From NCBI GenBank assembly GCA_025603075.1, contig MU626271.1, positions 62,001 to 126,000 of the forward strand: a DNA stretch of 64,000 bases. The letters are read 5' to 3'. Shown here piece by piece: positions 43,382 to 52,901 of the stretch. Position numbers and translations under genes: made by a program. The DNA comes from Neoconidiobolus thromboides FSU 785. Taxonomy: Eukaryota; Entomophthoromycota; Entomophthoromycetes; Entomophthorales; Neoconidiobolaceae. A model generated the notes under the pieces. It saw nothing but the letters and a program-made list of their open reading frames with translations, had not been told where the DNA came from and did no database searches. Position 1 is the first letter of the stretch. Every line of letters starts with the position of its first letter.

Positions 43382-44723
43382 CTAAGCCTTTTTTTTGTCA
43401 TCTTCTGTAACAGTAACCTCAGAAACAGCCTCTGGCTTCACATTGTCCTTTTTGTGATCTAAAATATAAGCAAGTTGCCCTAACCCAAACATTGACCAAA
43501 TCATATAATCAATTATAAATGAAGGGAGTAGCCTACTACCATAATAGACCCACATATCACCACCTAGAAAAATATATATGCTATTAGACAGTTAATTAAA
43601 TATTAAATGTAGTTCGAACCTAGAACCAAAACTGAAGAGTAAGGCCATTTATAGCTATTAAAGAATGATAAACTAGGCTTCAAACTAGGTACCAATAAAC
43701 TTGTAAGATAAGCTAAGGCAGAGATGATGACAGCAAATGGATTGATGTAAAAATAAAACTTTGATAAGGTAGTGCTTCTCTTAGATTCAATGAAATGGAT
43801 CACTTGATTGCTAAAATCATCTGCAGACATGGGAGAATGAGCTGAAAGATCCATCAGTCATTTTGTTTTCTTTTAAATAAATGCTCTTACTTTGTGAATA
43901 ATTAGCTCTTTTTACTATATAACCATAGATAGAGTCATATAGCGACTCGCTCTTTTCTTCTTTGTGCATTAAATTGTTTACATCAATTTTTGATTTTACA
44001 GATCTAAAACATTCATCAATTGTGAATCAAGTAAAAAATAGTCGACATACCCTGGCTTAATCGTTAAAACATCAATATTGAATGGAGCCAATTCTAGTCT
44101 TAGAGTTTCCGACAAGGTGTGTATAGCGGATTTGGAAGCTCCATAGACAGCGCCAAAGGGGGCTGTCATATGTCCAGAAATAGAGCCGATGTTGACGATA
44201 GTACCACTCTTATTATTGATCTAGTAATGAAAACAGAAGTAAGAAATTTAATATTGACAAATAAAGTTCTAGTCTACCATATGAGGCACCACAGCTTGAG
44301 TAAGGTTTAAAACCCCAAATACATTGGTTTCAAATACCTTATTGACGTTGGTAATATCTACTTCGATGATCGGTTTAGAAACTGAAACGCCTGCGTTATT
44401 GATTAAAATGTCAATCTTTCCTTCGGCAGCAATAATTCCGTTAACCGCTTTTTTTATACTTTCTTCTTGCATTACATCTAACTCTATTAATTTACATCCA
44501 TATGCTAGATTTTATCTGTTAGCTGATTGCTTGGTAAATACTGTATTTGAAATATGTTAACATTGTGATAAAATTAGTTACCGTTTAAGTCTTTCATTTT
44601 ATTAATATCTCTGGCACTTGCATACACGTTGTAATTTTTTAGGGCCATTGTTTTTGCTAAGCAGGAACCTATACCACCATCACTGCACCCAGTAATTAAC
44701 ACTATTTGATTCAGATCTTTCAT
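43382..44723 (-). CDS. Short-chain dehydrogenase/reductase with hydrophobic C-terminal extension, six exons
   Basis: Exons 44723-44582, 44504-44278, 44220-44051, 44003-43891, 43841-43620, 43563-43382 give 351 aa. The Rossmann start is IVLITGCSDGGIGSCLA, then ELDV, DILINNAGVSVSKP (NNAG), IVNIGSISG (catalytic Ser strand) and AVYGASKSAIHTLSE (Tyr-x-x-x-Lys). The core resembles fungal Ayr1, the NADPH-dependent 1-acyl-DHAP reductase of lipid droplets/ER. Exons 5-6 add hydrophobic stretches (FYINPFAVIISALAYLTSLL, FIIDYMIWSMFGLGQLAYIL) and an acidic-basic tail, so the product may be membrane bound. A MITE-like copy sits 150 bp upstream. The duplicate at 16.7 kb is dead. Confidence 0.85.
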
Positions 44724-45679
44724 TTCAAAAGTAATATTTAAAAAAAGGATTTGATTTTTTTATATCTTAATTTATGCTTGCTTTATGCTCGGACATTTGC
44801 TCCCTGATTTCTTTCATGTTCATGATAGCAAAAGTTTGAATTTATTATAAGTTTGTAATTGTTCTAGATAACATATGGGGATGTATTTTTGTATTTAAGA
44901 ATTTTACTAACAATTTTTCCACACAAATAGTGCTTAAAAGATGGAAAAAGTAATGAAGCCAAAAAACATCCCCATATTGTGTTTATAAAAATTTTGAAAA
45001 AATGTAGCCATGGTCAGAGATTTGTACAAAACTATAAATTTTATAATGTGTCAGTAGCTGTAAGGAAACAAACTATCATTTGAATAGTTAAACTAATCAC
45101 TTAACGTATCTGGGTAGGGAGAGTCCACCGATTCTTTAAATTATATTTAAATTCTACTACATCAAAGATATTTAGTCCACGAGGTTAGCTTCTAAGGATT
45201 AATTAAATGCTAATAAAACTTATACTTTATAAATAGATGATAGATTAAAAATTATAGTATATTTTTATATATAGCTTGTTGAAAGCTAAGTTTCATTGAA
45301 AAAACAGCTGTTTAATGTTACAAAGGATTAAGTATTAACAAACAAACGAAAAATTAGTACTAATTATTATCACCTTTTAATAATTTACTAGTTGAAATAT
45401 CTAATAAGGTTATAACCAAAGCCAACTGCTAAATTAATTTAATCTCTAAAGCTGACTCGTCCATGTTATAGTAAAGTTTCGATATGTTATAAGTTGAATT
45501 TAAACTTTGGTTAATAGACCTTATAACCTTTGTTTTAACTTTAATAAGCACTGTAATATGAAAAAATGCTGAAAATTGCGTTATAAAATAAAATTAAATA
45601 ATGGTTTGCTTACTATATTTATTATACACCAACTGGATTTTTATGAAGTTCAAAACAAATTAGACAATAAAACTATAAG
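44724..45679. other. Intergenic region between SDR and MCT-like carrier 2
   Basis: It contains one MITE-like copy (44873-44977) in the SDR promoter region and otherwise nothing recognisable. The equivalent spacer of the duplicated block (16018-16700) lacks this element. Confidence 0.6.
44873..44977 (+). repeat. MITE-like element copy, orientation A
   Basis: ATATGGGGATGTATTTTTGT left end, AATTTTACTAACAATTTTTC, ACATCCCCATAT right end; one of the least diverged copies. It lies 150 bp upstream of the SDR start codon. Confidence 0.9.
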
Positions 45680-47023
45680 TTACACGCGTACAAATACCTT
45701 TCTGTTAACCATAAGCTTAAGAATAAAGTAAATTACTGCTCCTAAAAAAGCTGAGGTGCCCGAGTACATTATAACAGGGATGTAGTTAGGTTTAGCTAGA
45801 TTAGAACTTGAAGCAGTTAATATAGCGGATGCAATGGGAGTACCGACTAAGTTGGGAATTCCAGAAGCAAAATAAAGTAACCCATTGATACTCGCAATAC
45901 CCTCAACCCCAAACAATTGCACTACAATTACAGGTGACATTGAAACAATGCCACCTGAAACTACACCATATAGAACATTAAAAAGTGCTAATATACCAAA
46001 AGTGTATGAAAATGTCCAAACAAAAAAACAGAAAAATGATGTAAGAACAACGCAAATAATGAGTGTGTTAATTCTACCACAGCGATCTCCTAGAGTACCT
46101 AAAGCTACCCTTCCAATAGCTGAACCACCGTTTAATAGCCCAACTAATATAGCCCCTTGGGTATCAGAAAGGTTAATGGACTGGGCATATTTATTCATAA
46201 GAAAGAAAGGTACAAGGTAGCCAAATGAACACATGGCACCACCAAAAAAAATTGCAAGAAATCTACGATCTTTGAACTTAGAAAAATCAATCCAAGCCTT
46301 CTTTTTTATCACTTTAACTCTTTCCTTAAGAAAGAGAGATGTAGTTGGCAATATGACAATTGAGATAATAGCTTGTATTCTAAGAGTCCATCGAAAACCT
46401 ACATGATTTAAAATATATTGTATGAGTGGGTTTAATACTAAACCACCGATTCCTGAGCCAGCTACTACGACACCTGTTGCTAAGCCAATATGTTTATTGA
46501 ACCACTGAGAGGGTGCGCTTACTGCAGGTAAAAAAGTAATAGAACCACCAATACCTACCATAATCCCTTGTGTTAAAAACAAATGCCAAACTTCGAAACT
46601 AAAAGATGCTAATAGCAACCCCAATGAATAGATGACTGAGCCAATGAGAGTAGCTTTACGATAACCTATCTCATCTGCGAATCTTCCACTAAATAGAGCT
46701 AAAAGAGTGAAAAGCGCAGTGTTTAAAGTTGCAATTAAACTTATAGTGGATAAAGATACTTTATCTTTGAACAGCTCATCAGCATAGTATTTAATATAAA
46801 TCCCTCCACTATAAACGATGCCTAAAAGCGCAAATAAATTGAAAAAGCTAGCAGTCACTACAATCCAGCCCTGTATACCATCTAGCTGAGATTTTTCTTC
46901 TGACTCTTCGTCTAGTACATCTTTGTTTATTTCTCTAAATGTGCTATTAGAACCCAACTCATTACTTAGATCTACTTTTTCACTAATTTGCGACAGTGTT
47001 TCATTTTTTGTGGTATCTCTCAT
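45680..47023 (-). CDS. Monocarboxylate-transporter-like MFS carrier, copy 2
   Basis: 447 aa, intronless, 12 membrane segments. Nearly the same sequence as copy 1 in most helices (for example LDGIQGWIVVTASFFNLFAL, SGRFADEIGYRKATLIGSV, ALGTLGDRCGR). Upstream, copy 1 and copy 2 share promoter stretches (CATTCGGCGGATTTTTG versus TATTCGGTGGTATTTTT; TCCAAATTAC) and the TATA box. Together with the SDR gene downstream on the same strand it forms the second half of an inverted segmental duplication. Confidence 0.87.
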   Translation of the reverse strand: MRDTTKNETLSQISEKVDLSNELGSNSTFREINKDVLDEESEEKSQLDGIQGWIVVTASFFNLFALLGIVYSGGIYIKYYADELFKDKVSLSTISLIATLNTALFTLLALFSGRFADEIGYRKATLIGSVIYSLGLLLASFSFEVWHLFLTQGIMVGIGGSITFLPAVSAPSQWFNKHIGLATGVVVAGSGIGGLVLNPLIQYILNHVGFRWTLRIQAIISIVILPTTSLFLKERVKVIKKKAWIDFSKFKDRRFLAIFFGGAMCSFGYLVPFFLMNKYAQSINLSDTQGAILVGLLNGGSAIGRVALGTLGDRCGRINTLIICVVLTSFFCFFVWTFSYTFGILALFNVLYGVVSGGIVSMSPVIVVQLFGVEGIASINGLLYFASGIPNLVGTPIASAILTASSSNLAKPNYIPVIMYSGTSAFLGAVIYFILKLMVNRKVFVRV

Positions 47024-47076
47024 TCTGTAATTTTATTTATTTGTAGAAAACTGCTCATAATGTTTCTAAGATTATT

Positions 47077-47085
47077 CTTTTTATA
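47077..47085 (-). promoter_or_regulatory. TATA box of MCT-like carrier 2
   Basis: TATAAAAAG on the minus strand, about 55-60 bp before the start codon, in the same place as in copy 1. Confidence 0.6.
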
Positions 47086-47487
47086 CTATCTTTTCAGTGA
47101 ATCACCAGTAGTGTATTGTGACTATATGGATTTTTTTATTTAAAAAATTTATGGTTTTGAAAATATGGATAATCTAGAGTAATTAGAACATAAAATTTCG
47201 AGGTAATTTGGACTTATACCAAGCTCATAAAAAGGTGCTTTATAGGTGTTTCAAAAATCCGCCGAATGTACTAAAGTGGTTCACGTTCAATGATATTAAG
47301 TTCTTATAATGAACATTTCCGCTAAGTCAAAATAGTATAAAGTGACATTTATATAGCAACATAAAATACTTTTTTTAATAGAAACATTAAAGGCATTTAT
47401 TCTAATTATTAAAGGAGCCTTTGTTTTTTTGTCAAGCTTTTTACTTTATAGTTGAAAATAGGATAAATGACTTTTATTATTTTAGTG

Positions 47488-47680
47488 TATGGTAATATAT
47501 CTTTTAAAAATTTTATTAACAATCTTTCCACTCAAATAGCACCTAAAAAATAGAAAAAATAATGAAACTAAAAACACCTCTGTATGGGGATGTTTTTGAT
47601 TTCATTATTTTTTCTATTTTTTAGGTGCTATTTGAGTGGAAAGATTGTTAATAAAATTTTTAAAAAATATATTACCATAT
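47488..47680. repeat. Inverted dimer of the MITE-like element
   Basis: Two copies meet head to head with their CATCCCC-type ends at about 47584, making a 193-bp near-perfect palindrome. Both arms share private changes (ATTACCATAT outer end, CACCTAAAAAATAG instead of GCGCT), so one arm was copied from the other rather than inserted independently. Confidence 0.88.
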
Positions 47681-47945
47681 AGTAACCCAGATTTATTAAT
47701 AGTCAATAAATTTGTTAAACAGGAATTTATTAACCCAGTTATGAAGATTGGAGCATATTTAGTATTGTGATCAAAATGATTTTCTCAAATTTTACAGCAT
47801 TTTTACAGAACAATAAAATATCCAATTGTATGGAAATAACAAATTCTACACTATCTATATCTGTACACAATACCCATTTGTTGATTTTTAAAATACCTGT
47901 TTTATCTTAGATATTTTCGAATAGTTTATTGTTTTATTTTTCAAA

Positions 47946-48051
47946 ATATTGGAGATGTATTTTTTTGCTCAAGAACTTTGCTAACAATTTTTCCACAAAT
48001 AGCATTTAAAAAATATAAAAAGCAATGAAACCAAAAAAAACATCCCCATTG
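47946..48051 (+). repeat. MITE-like element copy, orientation A
   Basis: TTGGAGATGTATTTTTTTGC left end, TTGCTAACAATTTTTCCACA, right end ACATCCCC followed by ATTG. Confidence 0.84.
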
Positions 48052-48242
48052 TCTTGAAAAAAAGTATAAATGGATTATTATCCATAATAAAGGTACTTAA
48101 GTATATAGCTGATTCAAAAAAACGGAAAACCAACATATTAGTTTTAATGAAATAACAAAATTTATAATTGCATAATATATATATATTAAAGAAAGAAGTA
48201 AAATAAACTTGTTTTTAATTTCTAGACTATTTAATAACAAAT

Positions 48243-48344
48243 AAATGGTATTTTATTTGATTTAACTTTTTCTATTTTTCAAGCATTGTTTGAATAGAAT
48301 AACTGCTAAAAAAAATTCTTAAACAAAAATACCTCCCCAAATAT
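48243..48344 (-). repeat. Degenerate MITE-like copy, orientation B
   Basis: AAGCATTGTTTGAATAGAAT centre, TTCTTAAACAAAAATACCTC and CCCAAAT right end; left terminus eroded to TGGTATTTTAT. Confidence 0.65.
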
Positions 48345-48510
48345 TGTTAATTAAAAGTTAAAGTATCTGTTTAGTTAACATCATCAAAACGTTTTAATAT
48401 TTAAAATTTTTATTAATCTAACTTACATTATATAAACTATATGTATTATAAACAATCTAATTGCATTATATTTATCTACTGTTTTAAAAAAGTTATCAAT
48501 TTATTATAAA

Positions 48511-48614
48511 ATATTTGGGATGTTTTTTTGGCTCTATCACCTTTTCTCTTTTAAATGCTATTTGAGTGGAAAAATTGTTAGCAAAACTCTTAAACACAAA
48601 ACACATCCTCATAT
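48511..48614 (-). repeat. MITE-like element copy, orientation B
   Basis: TTTGGGATGTTTTTTTGGCT left end, TGCTATTTGAGTGGAAAAAT centre, ACACATCCTCATAT right end. Confidence 0.83.
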
Positions 48615-48812
48615 GCCATTTAAGTTATAAATAAAAAATTTCCAAAAACCAATATTATAAGTTATTTATAAAACATGTCAAATTTACTTTGGTATTTAAT
48701 TAAATTATGGGACAAAAATAATATATAACATTTTAGCTTAGTAAATTTAGCATCTACTAATTTGATCAATTTTATCTATAAGCTTGAAAGCTATATTAAA
48801 GATAGTTTCAAC

Positions 48813-50138
48813 TTATATGCATATGAATACTTTCCTATTAACCATGAGTTTAAGAACAAGGAAAAACATTGATCCTAATAAAGCGGAAGTGCCTGAGTAC
48901 ATTATAACAGGGATATAATTAGGCTTACTTAACCCAGGACTTGAAGCAGTCAATATAGCTGATGCAATAGGAGTGCCAATTAAACTAGGGATTCCAGCAC
49001 CAAAGTAAAGTAATCCATTAATGCTCGCAATACCTTCTGCACCAAACAACTGAACTGTAACCACTGGTAACATTGAAATAAAGCCTCCAGCAGCTATACC
49101 ATATAAAATACAAAATAATAGTAGCATATTAAAAGTATATGAAAATGTCCATATAAAATAGCACAAAAAAGAATTAAGAGTAATACAAAGGAAAAGTATA
49201 TTATATCTACCAAAATAGTCTCCTAAGTTACCTAACGCTACTCTTCCAATAGCAGATCCAGCATTCAATAAAGCAACCAATATAGCACCTTGGGTATCAG
49301 TGAGGTTAACCGATTGAGCGTACTTACTCATAAGCAACAGCGGTACAAGGTAGCCAAAAGCGCATAAAGAGCCACCAAAAAAGACTATAAGGAATCTACG
49401 ATCTTTAAACTTTGAAAAATCAAACCAAGAGGTCTTTTTTGTAATCTTGATCCTTTCTTTTAAAAAGAAAGCAGTGATTGGTAATATAACAATTGAGATC
49501 ATAGCCTGTATCCGAAGCGCCCATCGAAATCCTAGTTTATTTACTATATACTGCGTCGTTGGATTTAATACCAACCCGCCAACTCCTGAACCTGCTAAAA
49601 AAATACCAGTTGCTAAGCCAATATGTTTATCAAACCATTGTACAGGAGCGCTTACTGCTGGAATAAAGGCAATAGAGCTACCGATACCTACCATAGCCCC
49701 TTGTGTTAAAATTAAATGCCAGACTTCTTTACTAAATGAAGCTAATAGTAACCCCAATGAATAAATCACCGAACCAATAAAAGCAGTCTTTTGATAGCCT
49801 ATCTTATCTGCTAATCTTCCAGTAAATATAGCTAACAGGGTATTAGTTGAAGTCCCCAAAGTACTAATGAAACTTAGTGAGGTTAAGGCTGCTTCATCTT
49901 TAAATAGCTCATCAGAGTAATACTTTACAAATATTCCGGAGCCGTAAATTGTGCCTAAAACTACAAATAGATGAAAAAAACTAGCAGTTACTACGATCCA
50001 ACCTTGGGGGCCATCTAATTGAGACTGTTTTTCTGGATCTTCGTCTAGTACATTTTTGCTTGTTTTTTCAAATATGGTATTAATATCCAGTTCTGTGCTA
50101 AGATTTATTCTTTCTTCTATAGTTGTAGTATTCTTCAT
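48813..50138 (-). CDS. Monocarboxylate-transporter-like MFS carrier, copy 3
   Basis: 441 aa, intronless. Same family marks as the other two copies (LDGPQGWIVVTASFFHLFVV, GRLADKIGYQKTAFIGSV, ALGNLGDYFGR, SKPNYIPVIMYSGTS), but more diverged, notably in the second half. The N-terminal tail is shorter. TATA box at 50195-50201. The rest of its promoter is not clearly alignable with those of copies 1 and 2, suggesting it split off earlier. Confidence 0.87.
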   Translation of the reverse strand: MKNTTTIEERINLSTELDINTIFEKTSKNVLDEDPEKQSQLDGPQGWIVVTASFFHLFVVLGTIYGSGIFVKYYSDELFKDEAALTSLSFISTLGTSTNTLLAIFTGRLADKIGYQKTAFIGSVIYSLGLLLASFSKEVWHLILTQGAMVGIGSSIAFIPAVSAPVQWFDKHIGLATGIFLAGSGVGGLVLNPTTQYIVNKLGFRWALRIQAMISIVILPITAFFLKERIKITKKTSWFDFSKFKDRRFLIVFFGGSLCAFGYLVPLLLMSKYAQSVNLTDTQGAILVALLNAGSAIGRVALGNLGDYFGRYNILFLCITLNSFLCYFIWTFSYTFNMLLLFCILYGIAAGGFISMLPVVTVQLFGAEGIASINGLLYFGAGIPSLIGTPIASAILTASSPGLSKPNYIPVIMYSGTSALLGSMFFLVLKLMVNRKVFICI

Positions 50139-50194
50139 TTTAAATACTGTTTTTTATTTGAAAAAATCATTTACGTTGATTCTAAACATTTCCA

Positions 50195-50201
50195 TTTTAT
50201 A
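50195..50201 (-). promoter_or_regulatory. TATA box of MCT-like carrier 3
   Basis: TATAAAA on the minus strand, about 60 bp before the start codon, matching the position in the two paralogues. Confidence 0.5.
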
Positions 50202-50854
50202 CCTTGCTTAACTTTAAACTATTGGTAGTATATCGCTATTAGATAAAAAAATTATTCCACATTTATTGAGGCCTGAATGTTGTGTAACAGTTGACAGTAA
50301 TTGGAACAAATTCTCTTGTAGTGATTTAGTACTAAAGTAGCTGATTAAAGAGTTATAACTTTTTGGAAGCTATCATCAAGTGTATTAATGTGGGTTATTT
50401 TTTATAAAAACTATATAAAAGTAAAATTTTTATTGAAATAATGGATAGGATATTGTTTAATTTAGAGGAGTTTTGAATATTTTTAATTTTAGAAAGTGAA
50501 AGTTGCTTGCTGTATAACTCCAAATAGCACATGGGGAAATTATAAAATTGTACAACAAAAGAATATAATCATAGACTTTTATAACATATCTATAGGCCTG
50601 AATCAGAAAAATTGGTAAAAGACTATTGAGGTATAGAAAAAACAAAGAACAATGGCTAATGGGTATCATATAGCCATACTTTATTGATGATACAAAAATT
50701 AAATTAAAGGTCAGATAATAAAGCTTACTGATGAAAATAAGTTTAACAATAAAAGTTCTTAAAGTAGACTATTGTAAAAAGATATTTAGGTTAAAGGATT
50801 CTGAATGGATTAAGTCTCCAATAAAAAACGATAAGAAACACAAATGAATGTACT
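50202..50854. other. Intergenic region, nothing recognised
   Basis: Between the divergent carrier 3 and the siderophore-carrier pseudogene. No MITE copy, no supported ORF. Confidence 0.5.
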
Positions 50855-52508
50855 AGTGTTGAGGACAATAAGCAAATTAATAAAATCTTTATTGCTAGTG
50901 AACTGGGTGCAAAAGAGATGACAAGTTTGTGTAATATAATGATTAAAAAAGGACTATTGATTTGTTGTACTGGTCTCTTCTTTATGACTTTCATCACTTT
51001 ATTGGAATCTAATTTTAACTATAGTTCTTCTAATATTGCCTTAGATGAGTTTGAAGTAAACCTCGTAATAGGTGTATTTAAGATAAGGGCTAATTTACTA
51101 AAGACCACCCTTATCCTATTATATGTAAAATTTACTGATTGTATTGGACGTGGTGAAGTTTATCTTTTCTATATGCTATACTATTTATTGGTTAAATTGT
51201 TTGTTGGTGTAGTAACTTCTTTTTCTTCTTTTGATACAGCTTGGTTTTTGATTAATAATGGTCATATCAGTGCTAGTATTAGTGAAGCTGTTTTATTAGC
51301 CGATTTAACCTCGTTAGCAAATAGAACTATATTCGATTTAATATATGTGATACCCTATGTTTTCAATAATTGGTTGGGAACTTTACTTGCAACTCCGATT
51401 AGTGTAAACCTTGGATGGAGATCGGGTTATTCAATTCCTGATATTATACTCATCCTTCGTATATCGCTATTTTTTCCAAAGATACTTTCACTATAATATA
51501 AAGCTAAAATACAAACTGATGCTTTTGACAGCACCAAACAACTTGGTCTTAATAACGGTTTAAAGAATACCTAACAAGGGTTAGATTTAACTGGCTTTAC
51601 GCTGCTAGTCGTTGGATTATTAGCATTCTTACTACCCTTCAACATTACAGCCACATTGAGAAATAACCGGAGTAGTCCAAGTACAATAGCTTTAATTGTT
51701 GTTGGAATTATTTCGCTTTTTGTTTACTTATATGACAATATAAATGTGCTGAAGCCTCATTAATTTCATTACCAATGCTTAAAAATAGAACAATGTCAGG
51801 TGCTTTTAACCATTTTTTTAACTTCATTAGATACTGGAATAAGCTGGGAGTGTCTTTACTTGTATTTCATGACCTCACATAAACTTGATCCAACTAGTGC
51901 TTCTTTGTTATTCAAAAGGTATCAAACAGATTACTTAATTTCAGCTTTAATAAAGTGAGCTTTAATTTAAAAAAATTCCTAATTTTAATCAATCATTAAT
52001 TGCAGGTACAGAACTAAATTGTACAAGTTTAAGAGCAACGATATCAGTAAGACTTCTCCGTTCAAGTGATTTATTAACCCATGTTGCCCAAGCAAGCACT
52101 TTCAAAAGTTGGACAAGCTGCAATAGATGTAAGTATAGCCATAGCCTATCAATGATTGATAAATAAATAAAGTCTTACTAGCTATAGCTAGTACAATTCA
52201 AATAATACAAGGAATTTTCGGTGTTATCGAAAGTACAATTACGGGCGTAATTTATATTCAAGTGGTAATCATATTAGTTGAGCAGAGTTGGAGAAGTTAA
52301 TATTGAAGGAGCCATAAATCAGATAAATTATATATGGCGGTTCCTAGAGAGTCAATTTGAGCAAGTTACTTCTGCTTATAGGGGTGTAAGAATGATCTTT
52401 TCAGCCGTATTTTGTGCTTTGGAGGGATTTTCTTTAATTGTTATCTATATGGTTAACTCACTTAATGTCTATGGTATAGAAAAATTTGATGGAAAGATTA
52501 ATAAATAG
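50855..52508 (+). pseudogene. Siderophore MFS transporter pseudogene
   Basis: Aligns with the carrier at 4.0-5.7 kb from its N-terminal tail to its C-terminus. The first part is still open (50918-51496: ITLLESNFNYSSSNIALDEF, FTDCIGRGEVYLFYML, ADLTSLANRTIFDLIYVIPY, NLGWRSGYS). A stop and several frameshifts then break the loop-to-TM7-12 part. The last ~75 codons are again open (52278-52508, ending NSLNVYGIEKFDGKINK, equivalent to NPVNVHTTQKFDGKITE). No single product spanning the family length is possible. Confidence 0.88.
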
Positions 52509-52792
52509 CATCAGCATTAGTTTTTTGTCTAATATGATAATATTAAACATTGATTTACATATATTATATGCTTTGTTATTATTAAGCGACTACTATAATT
52601 TAGCTTTATAGCAACAAAAGTAACTATTTTAAGCAAATCAGTTCTCCATCAAACCGTTAAGTTGTTTGTTTGATTTGATTCAAATCATTATTATGGCACC
52701 TCATACGATTCAGAAGTATTTTTTGAGGTGTTGTCCAAGAGACCTTCAAGAGTCCAGCAAAGTTAGCCTTTTGGAAATTACATTATTTGTAT

Positions 52793-52901
52793 TATGTGGG
52801 AGTGTTTTTTTTGACTTCATTACTTTTTTCATTTTTTTGAGCGCTATTTAAGTAGAAAATTTGTTAGTAAAATTCTTAAACACCAAAATATATCCCTATA
52901 T
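52793..52901 (-). repeat. MITE-like element copy, orientation B
   Basis: TATGTGGGAGTGTTTTTTTT left end, GAGCGCTATTTAAGTAGAAA centre, TATCCCTATAT right end. Confidence 0.82.

Larger units (their letters stand above)
47104..48812. other. Intergenic region with five MITE-like copies
   Basis: Between MCT-like copies 2 and 3. It contains the inverted dimer (47488-47680) and three single copies (47946-48051, 48243-48344, 48511-48614); no gene seen. Confidence 0.65.
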
